Positions 1-10,690 of a DNA stretch of 64,000 nucleotides are shown one piece after another (position 1 is the stretch's first letter; each line of letters begins with the position of its first letter). This DNA comes from Schlegelella_A sp036263655 (GTDB lineage: Bacteria > Pseudomonadota > Gammaproteobacteria > Burkholderiales > Burkholderiaceae_C): the NCBI GenBank assembly GCA_036263655.1, contig DATAGP010000060.1:1-64000 (forward strand), written 5' to 3'. The translations under genes were made by a program, and so were the position numbers. The notes under the pieces were generated by a model, which saw nothing but the letters and a program-made list of their open reading frames with translations, was not told where the DNA came from and did not search any database.

Positions 1-1
1 C

Positions 2-1006
2 GGCCGGACCAACATGTCGGAGTTCGCCTTCTCCGGCGTCGGCATCAACCCGCACCACGGCACGCCCGCCAATGCTGCGACGGCGCGCCTCGATCCGGCG
101 CCCCGGATCCCGGGCGGCTCGACGTCGGGCGGCGCGGTGTCGGTGGCGCTCGGCGCGGCCTGGGCCGCGCTCGGCTCCGACACCGGTGGCTCCATCCGCA
201 TCCCGGCCGCCTTGCAGGGGCTGGTCGGGTTCAAGAGCACGGCACGGCTCGTTCCGACCGAAGGAGCCGTGCCGCTCTCGACGACGCTCGACACGGTCTC
301 GGCGATCACCCGGACGGTCCGCGATGCCGTCGTGCTGCACGAGCTGCTGGCCGAGAGAACGGTCGCCGTCGACCATCGGGAAACAAGGGAGTGGCGCCTG
401 GCCGTCCCGCAGGCGCTGATGCTCGACGGGCTCGACGCCACCGTCGCCGCCGCCTTCGATCGCTGTCTGGCCGCGCTCGGCAAGGCCGGCTTCCGGATCG
501 AGATCATCGACTTGCCGCTGCTCGGCGAGATCCCGGCGATCACGGCTCTCGGCGGCTTCGCGCCGGTTGAGGCCTGGGCCTTTCATCGGCGCTGGCTGGC
601 CGAGCGGGAAGCGGACTACGACCCGCGCGTGGCGCGGCGGATCCGCCGCGGCGAGGCGATGAGCGCCGCCGACTACATCGACCTCGTCGCTGCCAGGACG
701 TCGTGGATCGCCCGCATGGAGCGCGCCGTCGAGGGCTTCGATGCCCTGCTCTCCCCGACCGTGCCCATCGTGGCGCCGGAGATCGACGCCTTGCTCGGCA
801 ACGACGACCGCTTCTTCGCCGTCAACGCGCAGCTCCTGCGCAACCCGAGCGCGATCAACCTCCTCGACGGCTGCGCGCTGAGCCTGCCGTGCCACGCTCC
901 CGACGAGTTCCCCGTCGGCCTGATGGTGTGGGGCACGGCCCTTCGCGACGACGCGGTGCTCTCGGCCGGCCTGGCCATCGAATCCGTCCTGCGCCACCGG
1001 CTCTAG
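2..1006 (+). CDS. amidase signature family hydrolase (5' partial)
   Basis: The reading frame is open from the first base of the window, so this is the C-terminal ~334 residues of a ~450-residue enzyme. It hydrolyses an amide bond using a Ser-cisSer-Lys triad. The amidase signature is plain: GRTNMSEFAFSG, then GGSTSGGAVSVALG with the cis-Ser, then GSDTGGSIRIPA with the nucleophilic Ser. The catalytic Lys lies upstream, outside the window. It resembles GatA in fold, but the substrate cannot be read; biuret/urea-derivative or aryl-amide hydrolases are possible. No gatB or gatC neighbour is visible, which argues against a tRNA amidotransferase subunit. It ends 1 nt before dadA, so the two are probably co-transcribed. 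The in-frame ATG at 14 is not the true start. Confidence 0.85.
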   Translation, partial: GRTNMSEFAFSGVGINPHHGTPANAATARLDPAPRIPGGSTSGGAVSVALGAAWAALGSDTGGSIRIPAALQGLVGFKSTARLVPTEGAVPLSTTLDTVSAITRTVRDAVVLHELLAERTVAVDHRETREWRLAVPQALMLDGLDATVAAAFDRCLAALGKAGFRIEIIDLPLLGEIPAITALGGFAPVEAWAFHRRWLAEREADYDPRVARRIRRGEAMSAADYIDLVAARTSWIARMERAVEGFDALLSPTVPIVAPEIDALLGNDDRFFAVNAQLLRNPSAINLLDGCALSLPCHAPDEFPVGLMVWGTALRDDAVLSAGLAIESVLRHRL

Positions 1007-1007
1007 C

Positions 1008-2363
1008 ATGCGCGTCGCCGTCATCGGTGCCGGCGTGATCGGCGTGACGACGGCCTACGAGCTCGGCATCGACGGGCACGAGGTGACGGTCTTCGAGCAG
1101 AGGAGCACGGTCGCGGCGGAAGCGAGCTTCGCCAACGCCGGCCTCGTCGCTCCCGGCTACGTGGCGCCCTGGGCCGCCCCGGGCATGCCGCGCAAGGTGC
1201 TGTCGCATCTGCTCGCGGCGCATGCGCCGGTGCGCGTCGGCGCACGGCTCGACGGCGCCACCATCGGCTGGCTGTGGCGCTGGTGGCGAGCCTGCAAGCC
1301 GGCCACCTATCGCGCCAACCGGGCGCGCATGCATCGGCTCGCGCACTTCAGCCGGGACCGCCTGCGCATGCTCACGACGGGACTGCACCTCGACTTCGAG
1401 CGGGCGCAGGGCTTCCTCGTGCTGCTGCGCACACCGCGCGACCTGGCCCTCGCCGAGCCGGGCATCCGCGCCCTGACCGAGCTCGGCGCAGCACCCGCAG
1501 TGATCGACGCGGCGGCGTGCCGGGTCATCGAGCCGGGGCTGAACCCCGCCATGCCGCTTCACGCCGGCGTCTACTCGAAGGACGACGAGGTCGGCAACTG
1601 CCGCGAATTCGCCCACCTGCTGCGCCGCGAGGCCGAACGTTCCGGCGTGCGCTTCCGCTTTCATAGCCGGGTCGAGCGCATCGCCCCCGGCGCCTGCCCG
1701 CGCCTGAAGGTGGTGCCGACGCCGGAGGCGAGCGAGACCGCCGCGAGCCCGGCGTCCACGGCCGCAGCAGCCTCGACGGCGGCCTGGCCGTCCACCGCCG
1801 ACGCGAGCGCGGTTCCCTTCGAGGAAGCCTTCGATGCGGTGGTCGTGTGCGCGGCCGTCGCCTCGCGAGCGCTGCTGCGCCCGCTCGGCGTCCGTCTGCC
1901 GCTGCTCGCCGTGCACGGGTACTCGGTCACCGCGCCGCTGCGCCACGACGACCAGCACCTGCACCTCGAGCCGCGTGCCGCCCTGATGGACGAGCGCTAC
2001 AAGGTCGCCATCAGCCGGATGGGCAACCGCGTACGAGTGGCGGGCAGCGCCGAGATCGGCGCCGCGTCCAAGGCGCAGAGCGACCGTGCCTTCGTCACGC
2101 TGGACAAGGTGCTCGACGACTGGTTCCCCGGCATCAGCCGGCGCGAGGCCGCGCAGCGCTGGAAAGGCGCCCGGCCGATGCTGCCCGACGGCCCGCCGCT
2201 GCTCGGTGCCAGCGGTGCCGAAGGGGTGTGGCTGAACCTGGGCCACGGCGGCAGCGGCTGGGCCCTGTCGTGCGGTTCGGCCCGCCTGCTCGCCGACGCC
2301 ATCGCCGGTCGCAAGACACCGATCGAGATCGACGGGCTCGGGATCGCCAGGCTCGGCTCATGA
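1008..2363 (+). CDS. dadA: D-amino acid dehydrogenase small subunit (FAD-dependent)
   Basis: It oxidatively deaminates D-amino acids to 2-oxo acids and ammonia and passes electrons to the membrane quinone pool. The N-terminus has a dinucleotide-binding motif (VIGAGVIGVTTAYEL, residues 4-18) and the DadA-typical SFANAGLVAPGYVAPWAAPG. The C-terminal FAD contact region contains LNLGHGGSGWALSCGS. At 451 residues it is somewhat longer than the usual 410-430, because of an Ala/Ser/Thr-rich low-complexity stretch around residues 236-268 that ordinary DadA lacks. It starts 1 nt after the amidase stop and overlaps the next gene by ATGA, so the three genes form a unit. A related glycine/D-amino-acid oxidase (DAO family) is the main alternative. 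Confidence 0.88.
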   Translation: MRVAVIGAGVIGVTTAYELGIDGHEVTVFEQRSTVAAEASFANAGLVAPGYVAPWAAPGMPRKVLSHLLAAHAPVRVGARLDGATIGWLWRWWRACKPATYRANRARMHRLAHFSRDRLRMLTTGLHLDFERAQGFLVLLRTPRDLALAEPGIRALTELGAAPAVIDAAACRVIEPGLNPAMPLHAGVYSKDDEVGNCREFAHLLRREAERSGVRFRFHSRVERIAPGACPRLKVVPTPEASETAASPASTAAAASTAAWPSTADASAVPFEEAFDAVVVCAAVASRALLRPLGVRLPLLAVHGYSVTAPLRHDDQHLHLEPRAALMDERYKVAISRMGNRVRVAGSAEIGAASKAQSDRAFVTLDKVLDDWFPGISRREAAQRWKGARPMLPDGPPLLGASGAEGVWLNLGHGGSGWALSCGSARLLADAIAGRKTPIEIDGLGIARLGS

Positions 2364-3904
2364 GCGGCGGCATCGAGCGCATCGGCTCCGGCGTCGGTCG
2401 CCGCGGCCTGCTCAGCGTCGCCGCGACGCGCCGGCTGGAGGTGCGGGGCGGTGCCGGGCTCGACCCGTTCGCGCTGATGGCGCGCGCCGGCGACGCGGTG
2501 GCGCGGCTCGCAGTGGCGCTGGCACCGCATGCCGAGCGGGTCCGCGTCTACGCCGGGCCCGGGCACAACGGCGGCGACGGCATCGAGGCGGCCGTCCGCC
2601 TGCGCGAGCTCGGCAAGCACGCGACGGTGCTGCTCGTCGATGCCGCTGCCCAGCCGCCGGCGCTGGTCGGCCAGGCGCTGGCGCGAGGGGCGCAGGCCGG
2701 CGTGCCGGTCCGAACGTTCGGCGCATCGAGCGGCTCGACGGATGACGAAGCTCCCGACCTGGTCATCGACGCCTTGCTCGGCATCGGCGCGTCGCGAGCG
2801 CCGAGCGGTGCGATGTCGGCGGCGATCGCGGCCATCGCCGAGCTCTCGTCCGCGGGCGCCCGCGTCCTGGCGATCGACGCGCCCTCCGGTCTGGACGCAG
2901 ATCGCGGCCAGCCGCTCGGCGCCTCGTGCGTGTCCGCGCACGACACCCTGACGCTGCTCACGCTCAAGCCCGGTCTCTTCACGGCGGCGGGTCGCGACCA
3001 TGCCGGCGAGGTGTGGTTCTCGGATCTCGGCGTCGACATCGGCACCGAGCCGGCCGAGGCCTGGCTTTGCGGCGCCCGCGACCCCAGCCTGCAGCGCCTC
3101 TCCCGACGCCATGCCCAGCACAAGGGCAGCTTCGGCGACGTCGCGGTGGTCGGCGGCGGCAGGGGCATGGCGGGCGCCGCCTGGCTGGCTGCGCGGGCCG
3201 CGCTGGCCGCCGGCGCCGGTCGGGTGTTCGTCGATGCGCTGGATCCGGACGCCGCAGCGGCCAGCCTCGATCCGGTCCGGCCGGAGCTGATGTTTCGCCC
3301 CGGCTGGTGGCAGGGTCCGGTCGACGCGCTGGCCGGCAGCACCGTCGTCTGCGGATGCGGCGCTGGAGACGCGGTGCGCGCCGCCCTGCCGCGACTGCTC
3401 TCGTCGGCGTCGCGCCTGGTCCTGGATGCGGACGCGCTCACCGCCCTCGCCACCGACGCTGCTCTGCGGACCCTTTCCGTCGCGCGCAGCGTCCGTAGGC
3501 TGGCGACGATCCTTACGCCGCACCCGCTCGAGGCGGCGCGGCTGCTCGGCAGCACGACGGCCGAGGTCCAGGCGGATCGCGTGCGATCAGCGCAGGCGAT
3601 CGCCGATGGCTACGGAGCGGTCACGGTGCTCAAGGGATCCGGGACGGTCATTGCCGCGCCGGGCCAGGTCGCGCGCATCGCCGCGCCCGGCAATGCATCG
3701 CTCGCCAGCGCCGGCACGGGGGACGTGCTCGCCGGCTGGATCGGCGGCCGCTGGTCGAGCAGCAGCGCGGGCGGAGCCGTCGAAGCCGTCGACGTGGCCA
3801 CCCGGTGCGTCATCGAGCATGGGCTCGCCGCCGAGCCGGAGCAACCGGGTCTGATCCGGGCCGCCGACCTCGTCGAAGCCCTGTATCGAAACTCCCGCGC
3901 CTAG
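2360..3904 (+). CDS. nnr: bifunctional NAD(P)H-hydrate epimerase / ADP-dependent NAD(P)H-hydrate dehydratase
   Basis: It repairs damaged NADH and NADPH: the N-terminal YjeF-type domain epimerises hydrated cofactor and the C-terminal ribokinase-like domain dehydrates it with ADP. The epimerase domain shows YAGPGHNGGDG near residue 63 and IDAPSGLDAD. The dehydratase domain shows HKGSFGDVAVVGG and the nucleotide-binding signature SAGTGDVLAGWIGG near residue 450. The 514-residue length fits the fused family. The start ATG at 2360 overlaps the dadA stop (ATGA); the same frame stays open upstream through dadA, but that part is a shadow. Bacterial nnr is often placed with tsaE or amiC; pairing with dadA is less usual. 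Its stop codon lies in a 7-bp GC hairpin (about 3897-3914) without a T-run. Confidence 0.9.
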   Translation: MSGGIERIGSGVGRRGLLSVAATRRLEVRGGAGLDPFALMARAGDAVARLAVALAPHAERVRVYAGPGHNGGDGIEAAVRLRELGKHATVLLVDAAAQPPALVGQALARGAQAGVPVRTFGASSGSTDDEAPDLVIDALLGIGASRAPSGAMSAAIAAIAELSSAGARVLAIDAPSGLDADRGQPLGASCVSAHDTLTLLTLKPGLFTAAGRDHAGEVWFSDLGVDIGTEPAEAWLCGARDPSLQRLSRRHAQHKGSFGDVAVVGGGRGMAGAAWLAARAALAAGAGRVFVDALDPDAAAASLDPVRPELMFRPGWWQGPVDALAGSTVVCGCGAGDAVRAALPRLLSSASRLVLDADALTALATDAALRTLSVARSVRRLATILTPHPLEAARLLGSTTAEVQADRVRSAQAIADGYGAVTVLKGSGTVIAAPGQVARIAAPGNASLASAGTGDVLAGWIGGRWSSSSAGGAVEAVDVATRCVIEHGLAAEPEQPGLIRAADLVEALYRNSRA

Positions 3905-3923
3905 GAGGCGCGGTCGGCGCCTT

Positions 3924-4832
3924 TCAGCGCGCCGACTCCATGGCCTTGGCGATCTCGAGCGTGCCCTGGGCTGCACCGCTCTCCGGCACGGTCTCACCCT
4001 GGCGATCGGCGATCTCCTCGAGCCGCGCCGCGACCTGCTCGGCGGCGTCGGGCCCGCTGCCGACGTGGATGCCTCGCGTCAAGGTGACGTGCGCTTGCTC
4101 GAACGAGCCGGCGCCGGCGCAGAGGATGGTCCGCGTTGGCGCGTCCTGAGCGACGAGGGCCAGCAGCCCCGGCGTCACGGCGCCCGGCCCGAGCAGCTTC
4201 AGCATCGCCTCCGGCAGCAGGTTCTCGGTCATCCGCGTCGCCGCCGTCGGGGCCAGGCAGTTGACACGGATGTTGTGCTTGGCGCCTTCAAGGGCGAGGG
4301 TCTGCATCAGTCCGACGAGGGCCATCTTGGCCGCGCCGTAGTTGGACTGCCCGAAGTTACCGTACAGGCCCGACGACGAGGTGGTCATGACGATGCGGCC
4401 GTAGTTCTGCGAACGCATCGGCTCCCACACGGCCTTGGTGCAGTTCACGGCGCCCATCAGGTGCACGTCGAGCACCAGGCGGAAGTCGGCCAGGTCCATC
4501 TTGGCGAAGCTCTTGTCGCGGAGGATGCCGGCGTTGTTGACGAGGATGTCGACGCGGCCCCACTCCTTCACGGCTGCATGCACCATCGCCTGCACCGCGC
4601 CGAAGTCGGTCACGGACGCACCGTCGGCGATCGCCCGGCCGCCGGCGGCGCGAATCTCGTCGGCCACGGTCTGGGCGGCCGTCGCTGCAGCACCCGCACC
4701 GTCGACGCTGCCGCCGAGATCGTTGACCACCACCGCAGCGCCGCGCGCGGCGAGCGCCAGCGCGTGCTGCCGGCCGAGGCCGCCACCGGCGCCCGTGACG
4801 ATCGCCACCTGCCCGTCAAGTCGTATCGACAT
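3924..4832 (-). CDS. SDR-family (3R)-hydroxyacyl-CoA dehydrogenase-like oxidoreductase
   Basis: This is a classical short-chain dehydrogenase of 302 residues. It has TGAGGGLG at 13-20 for NAD(P), NNAG at 99-102, an SSS stretch near 152, and catalytic Tyr165 and Lys169 in YGAAK. The sequence around NDLGGSVDGAG and the ~70-residue tail after the catalytic core match the MFE-2 (peroxisomal multifunctional enzyme)-type (3R)-hydroxyacyl-CoA dehydrogenase domain, so a role in fatty-acyl or branched-acyl-CoA beta-oxidation is likely; the exact substrate is inferred. The start ATG at 4832 has GGGAG upstream. The same frame continues open upstream inside rnr, but that is a shadow. It follows rnr by 26 nt on the same strand, where many betaproteobacteria carry rlmB instead. 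Confidence 0.82.
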   Translation of the reverse strand: MSIRLDGQVAIVTGAGGGLGRQHALALAARGAAVVVNDLGGSVDGAGAAATAAQTVADEIRAAGGRAIADGASVTDFGAVQAMVHAAVKEWGRVDILVNNAGILRDKSFAKMDLADFRLVLDVHLMGAVNCTKAVWEPMRSQNYGRIVMTTSSSGLYGNFGQSNYGAAKMALVGLMQTLALEGAKHNIRVNCLAPTAATRMTENLLPEAMLKLLGPGAVTPGLLALVAQDAPTRTILCAGAGSFEQAHVTLTRGIHVGSGPDAAEQVAARLEEIADRQGETVPESGAAQGTLEIAKAMESAR

Positions 4833-4858
4833 TCTTCTGTTCTCCCTGCAATGTGATC

Positions 4859-7269
<2,411 letters not shown>

Positions 7270-7288
7270 GCAGATCTGGTTTCGAGAG

Positions 7289-7310
7289 CCCGCCCTTCGG
7301 CGGGGTTTTT
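7289..7310 (+). terminator. intrinsic terminator of tRNA-Leu(CAG)
   Basis: The stem CCCGCC / GGCGGG (7289-7294 and 7299-7304) has a CTTC loop and is followed by G and five T. It lies 20 nt after the tRNA. Read on the minus strand it has no T-run, so it should stop only the tRNA transcript and let the minus-strand operon pass. Confidence 0.75.
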
Positions 7311-7327
7311 GTTGTTTGCCGTCGCTC

Positions 7328-7849
7328 CTAGATGGCGAATTTCTTGGCCAGGCCGGCCGGCCGAAGATCGTCGTATTCCTCGAAGGGCTGATGGATCCAC
7401 GGGCTCGTGGGCAGCAGCTCGACGAAGTAGTCGGGGGTGTAGCTCGACACACCCTTGGTCCAGATGACGGCCGACCTCAGCTCGCTGATCGACGGCATGC
7501 CGCGGAGCCGGTCGACCACCGCGCGCAGCGTCACGCCGGAGTCGGACAGGTCGTCGACGAGGAGCACCCGGCCGGCGAGCTCGCCCTTGGGCAGCGTGAT
7601 GTACTTGGCCAGGTCGAGCCGGCCCTGGATCGTGCCGGCCTCGGCACGATAGGAGCTGGTCGACATGATCGCCAGCGGCTTGTCGAAGACACGCGACAGC
7701 ACGTCGCCGGGCCGCATGCCGCCGCGCGCCAGGCAGAGGATCTGGTCGAACTCCCATCCGGAGGCGGCGATCTTCAGCGCCAGCCTCTCGATCAGCATGT
7801 GGTATTCGTCCCACGAGACGTAGAGATGTTTGCCGTCGTCGGTGAGCAT
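7328..7849 (-). CDS. phosphoribosyltransferase (hypoxanthine/xanthine type)
   Basis: A type I phosphoribosyltransferase of 173 residues that should transfer the ribose-5-phosphate of PRPP to a purine base. The PRPP-binding loop is VLLVDDLSDSGVTL (about residues 94-107). CLARGGMRPGD and the STSSYR segment also fit the family. Bacterial xanthine- or hypoxanthine-salvage enzymes are the nearest types; specificity cannot be read. It lies 15 nt downstream of purA, which fits a purine salvage/synthesis pairing. Downstream on this strand the transcript would run antisense through tRNA-Leu into rnr. Confidence 0.82.
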   Translation of the reverse strand: MLTDDGKHLYVSWDEYHMLIERLALKIAASGWEFDQILCLARGGMRPGDVLSRVFDKPLAIMSTSSYRAEAGTIQGRLDLAKYITLPKGELAGRVLLVDDLSDSGVTLRAVVDRLRGMPSISELRSAVIWTKGVSSYTPDYFVELLPTSPWIHQPFEEYDDLRPAGLAKKFAI

Positions 7850-7864
7850 CGGAGGTCCTCGGCG

Positions 7865-9208
7865 TCAGGGAGCGTAGGGATGGCGCAGCAGGATGGTGTG
7901 CTCGCGGTCCGGCCCGGTCGAGACCATGTCGATGGGCGCGCCGATGAGCGACTGCATGCGCTCCAGGTACAGGCGGGCGTGCAGCGGCAGCGCGTCCCAC
8001 TTCGTCACGCCGTAGGTGCTCTCCGACCAGCCCGGGAAGGTGTCGTAGATCGGCACGCAGGCGGCGATGTCGTCGGCGTCGAGCGGCAGGATGTCGATGC
8101 GCTCGCCGCGCAGCTCGTAGCCGACGCAGATGCGGATCTCGGTCAGGCCGTCGAGGACGTCGAGCTTGGTGATGCAGAGGCCCGAGATGCCGTTGATGAT
8201 GATCGAGCGCTTCAGCGCCGCCGCGTCGAGCCAGCCGCAGCGCCGCGCCCGGCCGGTGACGGTGCCGCGTTCCTGGCCGACGGTCGACAGGTGGTGGCCG
8301 ATCGTGCCGGGCTCGTCGATCGGCAGCTCGCTGGGGAACGGACCGCCGCCGACACGCGTCGTGTACGCCTTGGTGATGCCCAGGATGTAGTGGAGCAGAT
8401 CGGGGCCGACCCCGGAGCCGGCGGCGGCGTTGCCGGCGACGCAGTTGCTCGAGGTGACGTAGGGGTACGTGCCGTGGTCGATGTCGAGCAGCGTCCCCTG
8501 GGCGCCTTCGAAGAGGATGTTCGCTCCCTGGCGATGCGCGTTGAAGAGCGTGTAGCCCACGTCGCCGATCATCGGTCGCAGCTCCTCGCCGGCCTTCATG
8601 GCCATGTCGAGGATCGGCTGGAACTCGAGCGGCTTGCCCTTCAGATGTCCCTCGAGGGCGAAGTTGTGGAGTTCCAGCAGCTCGCGCAGCTTGGCGGCGA
8701 AGCGTTCGGGATGCTTCAGATCCTGGACCCGCAAGGCGCGGCGCGCAACCTTGTCTTCGTAGGCCGGGCCGATGCCCTTGCCGGTGGTGCCGATCTTGCC
8801 GGCCCCGCTGGCCTCGCGGCGCAGCTCGCGCGCTTTGTCCACCTCGACATGGAACGGCAGGATGAGGGGGCACGACTCGCTGACGAGGAGCCTCGACCGC
8901 ACGTCGAGACCCATGGTTTCGAGCCGCCCGATCTCGCCCAGGAGGTGCAGCGGGTCCACCACGACCCCGTTGCCGATGAAGCAGGCGACGCCCTCGCGCA
9001 TGATTCCCGACGGGATCAGCTGCAGGGCCGTCTTGACGCCGCGGATGACCAGCGTGTGGCCGGCGTTGTGGCCGCCCTGGAAGCGCACGACGGCCTGCGC
9101 ATGGTCGGTCAGCCAGTCGACGACCTTGCCCTTGCCTTCGTCGCCCCACTGCGTACCGACGACGACGACGTTGCGGCCGCCCTTGCCTGCCTGCCCGCTC
9201 GCGTTCAT
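7865..9208 (-). CDS. purA: adenylosuccinate synthetase
   Basis: It catalyses the GTP-dependent joining of IMP and aspartate, the first committed step to AMP. The 447-residue protein has the hallmark GTQWGDEGKGKVVDWL near residue 18 and GGHNAGHTLVI around 42-52, with full family length. The start ATG at 9208 (MNASGQAGKGG) was preferred; the frame stays open upstream through the hisZ gap, but that stretch shows no family similarity. The hisZ-purA order is a conserved betaproteobacterial arrangement, in the same orientation with a ~37-nt gap. Confidence 0.97.
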   Translation of the reverse strand: MNASGQAGKGGRNVVVVGTQWGDEGKGKVVDWLTDHAQAVVRFQGGHNAGHTLVIRGVKTALQLIPSGIMREGVACFIGNGVVVDPLHLLGEIGRLETMGLDVRSRLLVSESCPLILPFHVEVDKARELRREASGAGKIGTTGKGIGPAYEDKVARRALRVQDLKHPERFAAKLRELLELHNFALEGHLKGKPLEFQPILDMAMKAGEELRPMIGDVGYTLFNAHRQGANILFEGAQGTLLDIDHGTYPYVTSSNCVAGNAAAGSGVGPDLLHYILGITKAYTTRVGGGPFPSELPIDEPGTIGHHLSTVGQERGTVTGRARRCGWLDAAALKRSIIINGISGLCITKLDVLDGLTEIRICVGYELRGERIDILPLDADDIAACVPIYDTFPGWSESTYGVTKWDALPLHARLYLERMQSLIGAPIDMVSTGPDREHTILLRHPYAP

Positions 9209-9245
9209 TCCTGAGTCCTGAATTGGGAAGAGAAGCCCGAGGGCT

Positions 9246-10412
9246 TCAAGTCGGCCGGACGACGGTCCAGCGGCCGCGGTCCGCCACCAGCGCCCGGTCG
9301 CAAGCCATGGTCGCGCCGGCCTCGGCATGGCCTGGAAGATCGCAGACGACGGTCTCGCCGCGCGAGCGCAGCTCGCGCACGGCTGCTCGCAGCGCCGGAT
9401 CGGCCGACCACGGCGCCTTGATGGCCGGCGCGGGGCGCGGCAGCGGGCTCAGCATCGCCAGTTCCTTGACGTCGAGCCCGAAGCCCACGGCCGGCCGGTT
9501 CCTGCCGAAGATCGCGCCGACCTCGTCGTAGCGACCGCCGCGCGCCACCGCGTCGCTGGCACCCTGCGCGTAGGCGGCGAAGCGGGCACCGCTGTAGTAG
9601 GCATAGCCGCTCGAATCCGCGAGGTCGAAGCCGACGCGCAGGCCAGGGTGCGCCTCGCGCGCATGCGCCGCGAGCGAGCGCAGGTCCTGCAGCGCGGTGG
9701 CGATCAAGGTCCGGCCCGGCAGGACACGGCGCGCTTCGTGGAGCACGCGTTCGTCGCCGTAGAGGCCGACCAGGGCGGCAAGCGCCTGGCGGGCCTCTGG
9801 GGGAAAGCCGCGCGCCACGCTGCGCAGTTCGGCACCGTCCTTGGCAGCCAGCGCGGCGTAGACCGCATCCAGTCGCTCGGCGTCCACCGGCACGCCGGCG
9901 AGGACACCCCGCACGATGCGCGCATCGGCGAGGTCGAGGACCAGCTCCTCGATGCCGGCCCCGCGCAAGCACTCGAGGGCCAGGTCCTGGATCTCGAGGT
10001 CGGCCTCGAGCCCGGGATGGCCATAGATCTCGGCACCGAACTGGAGCGGCTCCCGGCTCGAGCCGCTGCCGGTCGCACGGGTGTGCAGCACCGGCCCGCA
10101 GTAGCAAAGGCGGACGACACCGCTGCGGTTGAGCATGTGCGCATCGATGCGCGCCGCTTGCGGCGTGCTGTCCGCGCGCAGCCCGAGCGTGCGGCCGCTC
10201 AGCTGGTCGACGAGCTTGAAGGTCTGCAGGTCGAGGGCGTGCCCGGTGCCCGACAGCAGCGACTCGATGTGCTCGAGCATGGGCGGGATCACCAGCTCGA
10301 AGCCGAAGCCCGTCGCGGCGTCGAGGAGACCGCGACGCAGGGACTCGATCTGGCGGGCCCGGGCGGGAAGAACGTCGGCGATGTGCTCCGGCAAGAGCCA
10401 GGCAGAAGACAT
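9246..10412 (-). CDS. hisZ: ATP phosphoribosyltransferase regulatory subunit
   Basis: A catalytically inert relative of class II histidyl-tRNA synthetase. It forms a hetero-octamer with short-form HisG and confers histidine feedback at the first step of histidine synthesis. It begins MSSAWLLPEHIADVLP and carries the HisS-like motif 2 region (RADSTPQAARIDAH) and GGRYDEVGAIFG. At 388 residues it has the usual length and lacks a C-terminal anticodon-binding domain. Its presence implies a short HisG elsewhere in the genome; none is in this window. It is followed by purA on the same strand. Confidence 0.93.
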   Translation of the reverse strand: MSSAWLLPEHIADVLPARARQIESLRRGLLDAATGFGFELVIPPMLEHIESLLSGTGHALDLQTFKLVDQLSGRTLGLRADSTPQAARIDAHMLNRSGVVRLCYCGPVLHTRATGSGSSREPLQFGAEIYGHPGLEADLEIQDLALECLRGAGIEELVLDLADARIVRGVLAGVPVDAERLDAVYAALAAKDGAELRSVARGFPPEARQALAALVGLYGDERVLHEARRVLPGRTLIATALQDLRSLAAHAREAHPGLRVGFDLADSSGYAYYSGARFAAYAQGASDAVARGGRYDEVGAIFGRNRPAVGFGLDVKELAMLSPLPRPAPAIKAPWSADPALRAAVRELRSRGETVVCDLPGHAEAGATMACDRALVADRGRWTVVRPT

Positions 10413-10484
10413 GCAGAAACGCCGGGGTATTGAAAAGGGAATTGTACCGGCCGCATCCGGCGGTACGACGAGGAAGACCGGGCG

Positions 10485-10688
10485 TCAGCGCCAGAACAGC
10501 AGCAGCATGAGAACGCCACCGAGCATGCTGAGCAGGCCGAGGAAGCGGATCTGCCCGTCGCTCATCTGCATGGCCCGCTCGAAGACGCGGCGCCAGGCGG
10601 GCGGGCTCAGGAACGGGAGCAGGCCCTCGGCGACCAGCAGGAGCGCGCACGCTCCGAACGCGGCGTCCCAGAAGCCGACATCGGCCAA
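10485..10688 (-). CDS. DUF2065 small inner-membrane protein
   Basis: A 67-residue protein with two hydrophobic segments (about 8-27 and 46-66) joined by a short polar loop with FLSPPAWRRVFERAMQ. This is the pattern of the DUF2065/YjeT family that follows hflC in many proteobacteria. It starts 2 nt after the hflC stop, so it is translated from the same message. Its function is unknown; the position suggests association with the HflKC complex in the inner membrane. Only a ~70-nt gap separates it from hisZ. Confidence 0.85.
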   Translation of the reverse strand: MADVGFWDAAFGACALLLVAEGLLPFLSPPAWRRVFERAMQMSDGQIRFLGLLSMLGGVLMLLLFWR

Positions 10689-10690
10689 GA

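Noticed and set aside
1847..2359. Upstream part of the frame carrying nnr, inside dadA
   Set aside because: It shares sequence with DadA coding in another frame; the NnrE family begins only at the ATGA overlap at 2360.
3897..3914. CCGCGCC/GGCGCGG hairpin at the nnr stop codon
   Set aside because: Strong stem between convergent genes but no T-run on either strand; not called as a terminator.
10446..10468. GC hairpin between the DUF2065 gene and hisZ
   Set aside because: The stem is interrupted by a bulge, and no T-run follows directly on the minus strand, so I could not support a terminator call.
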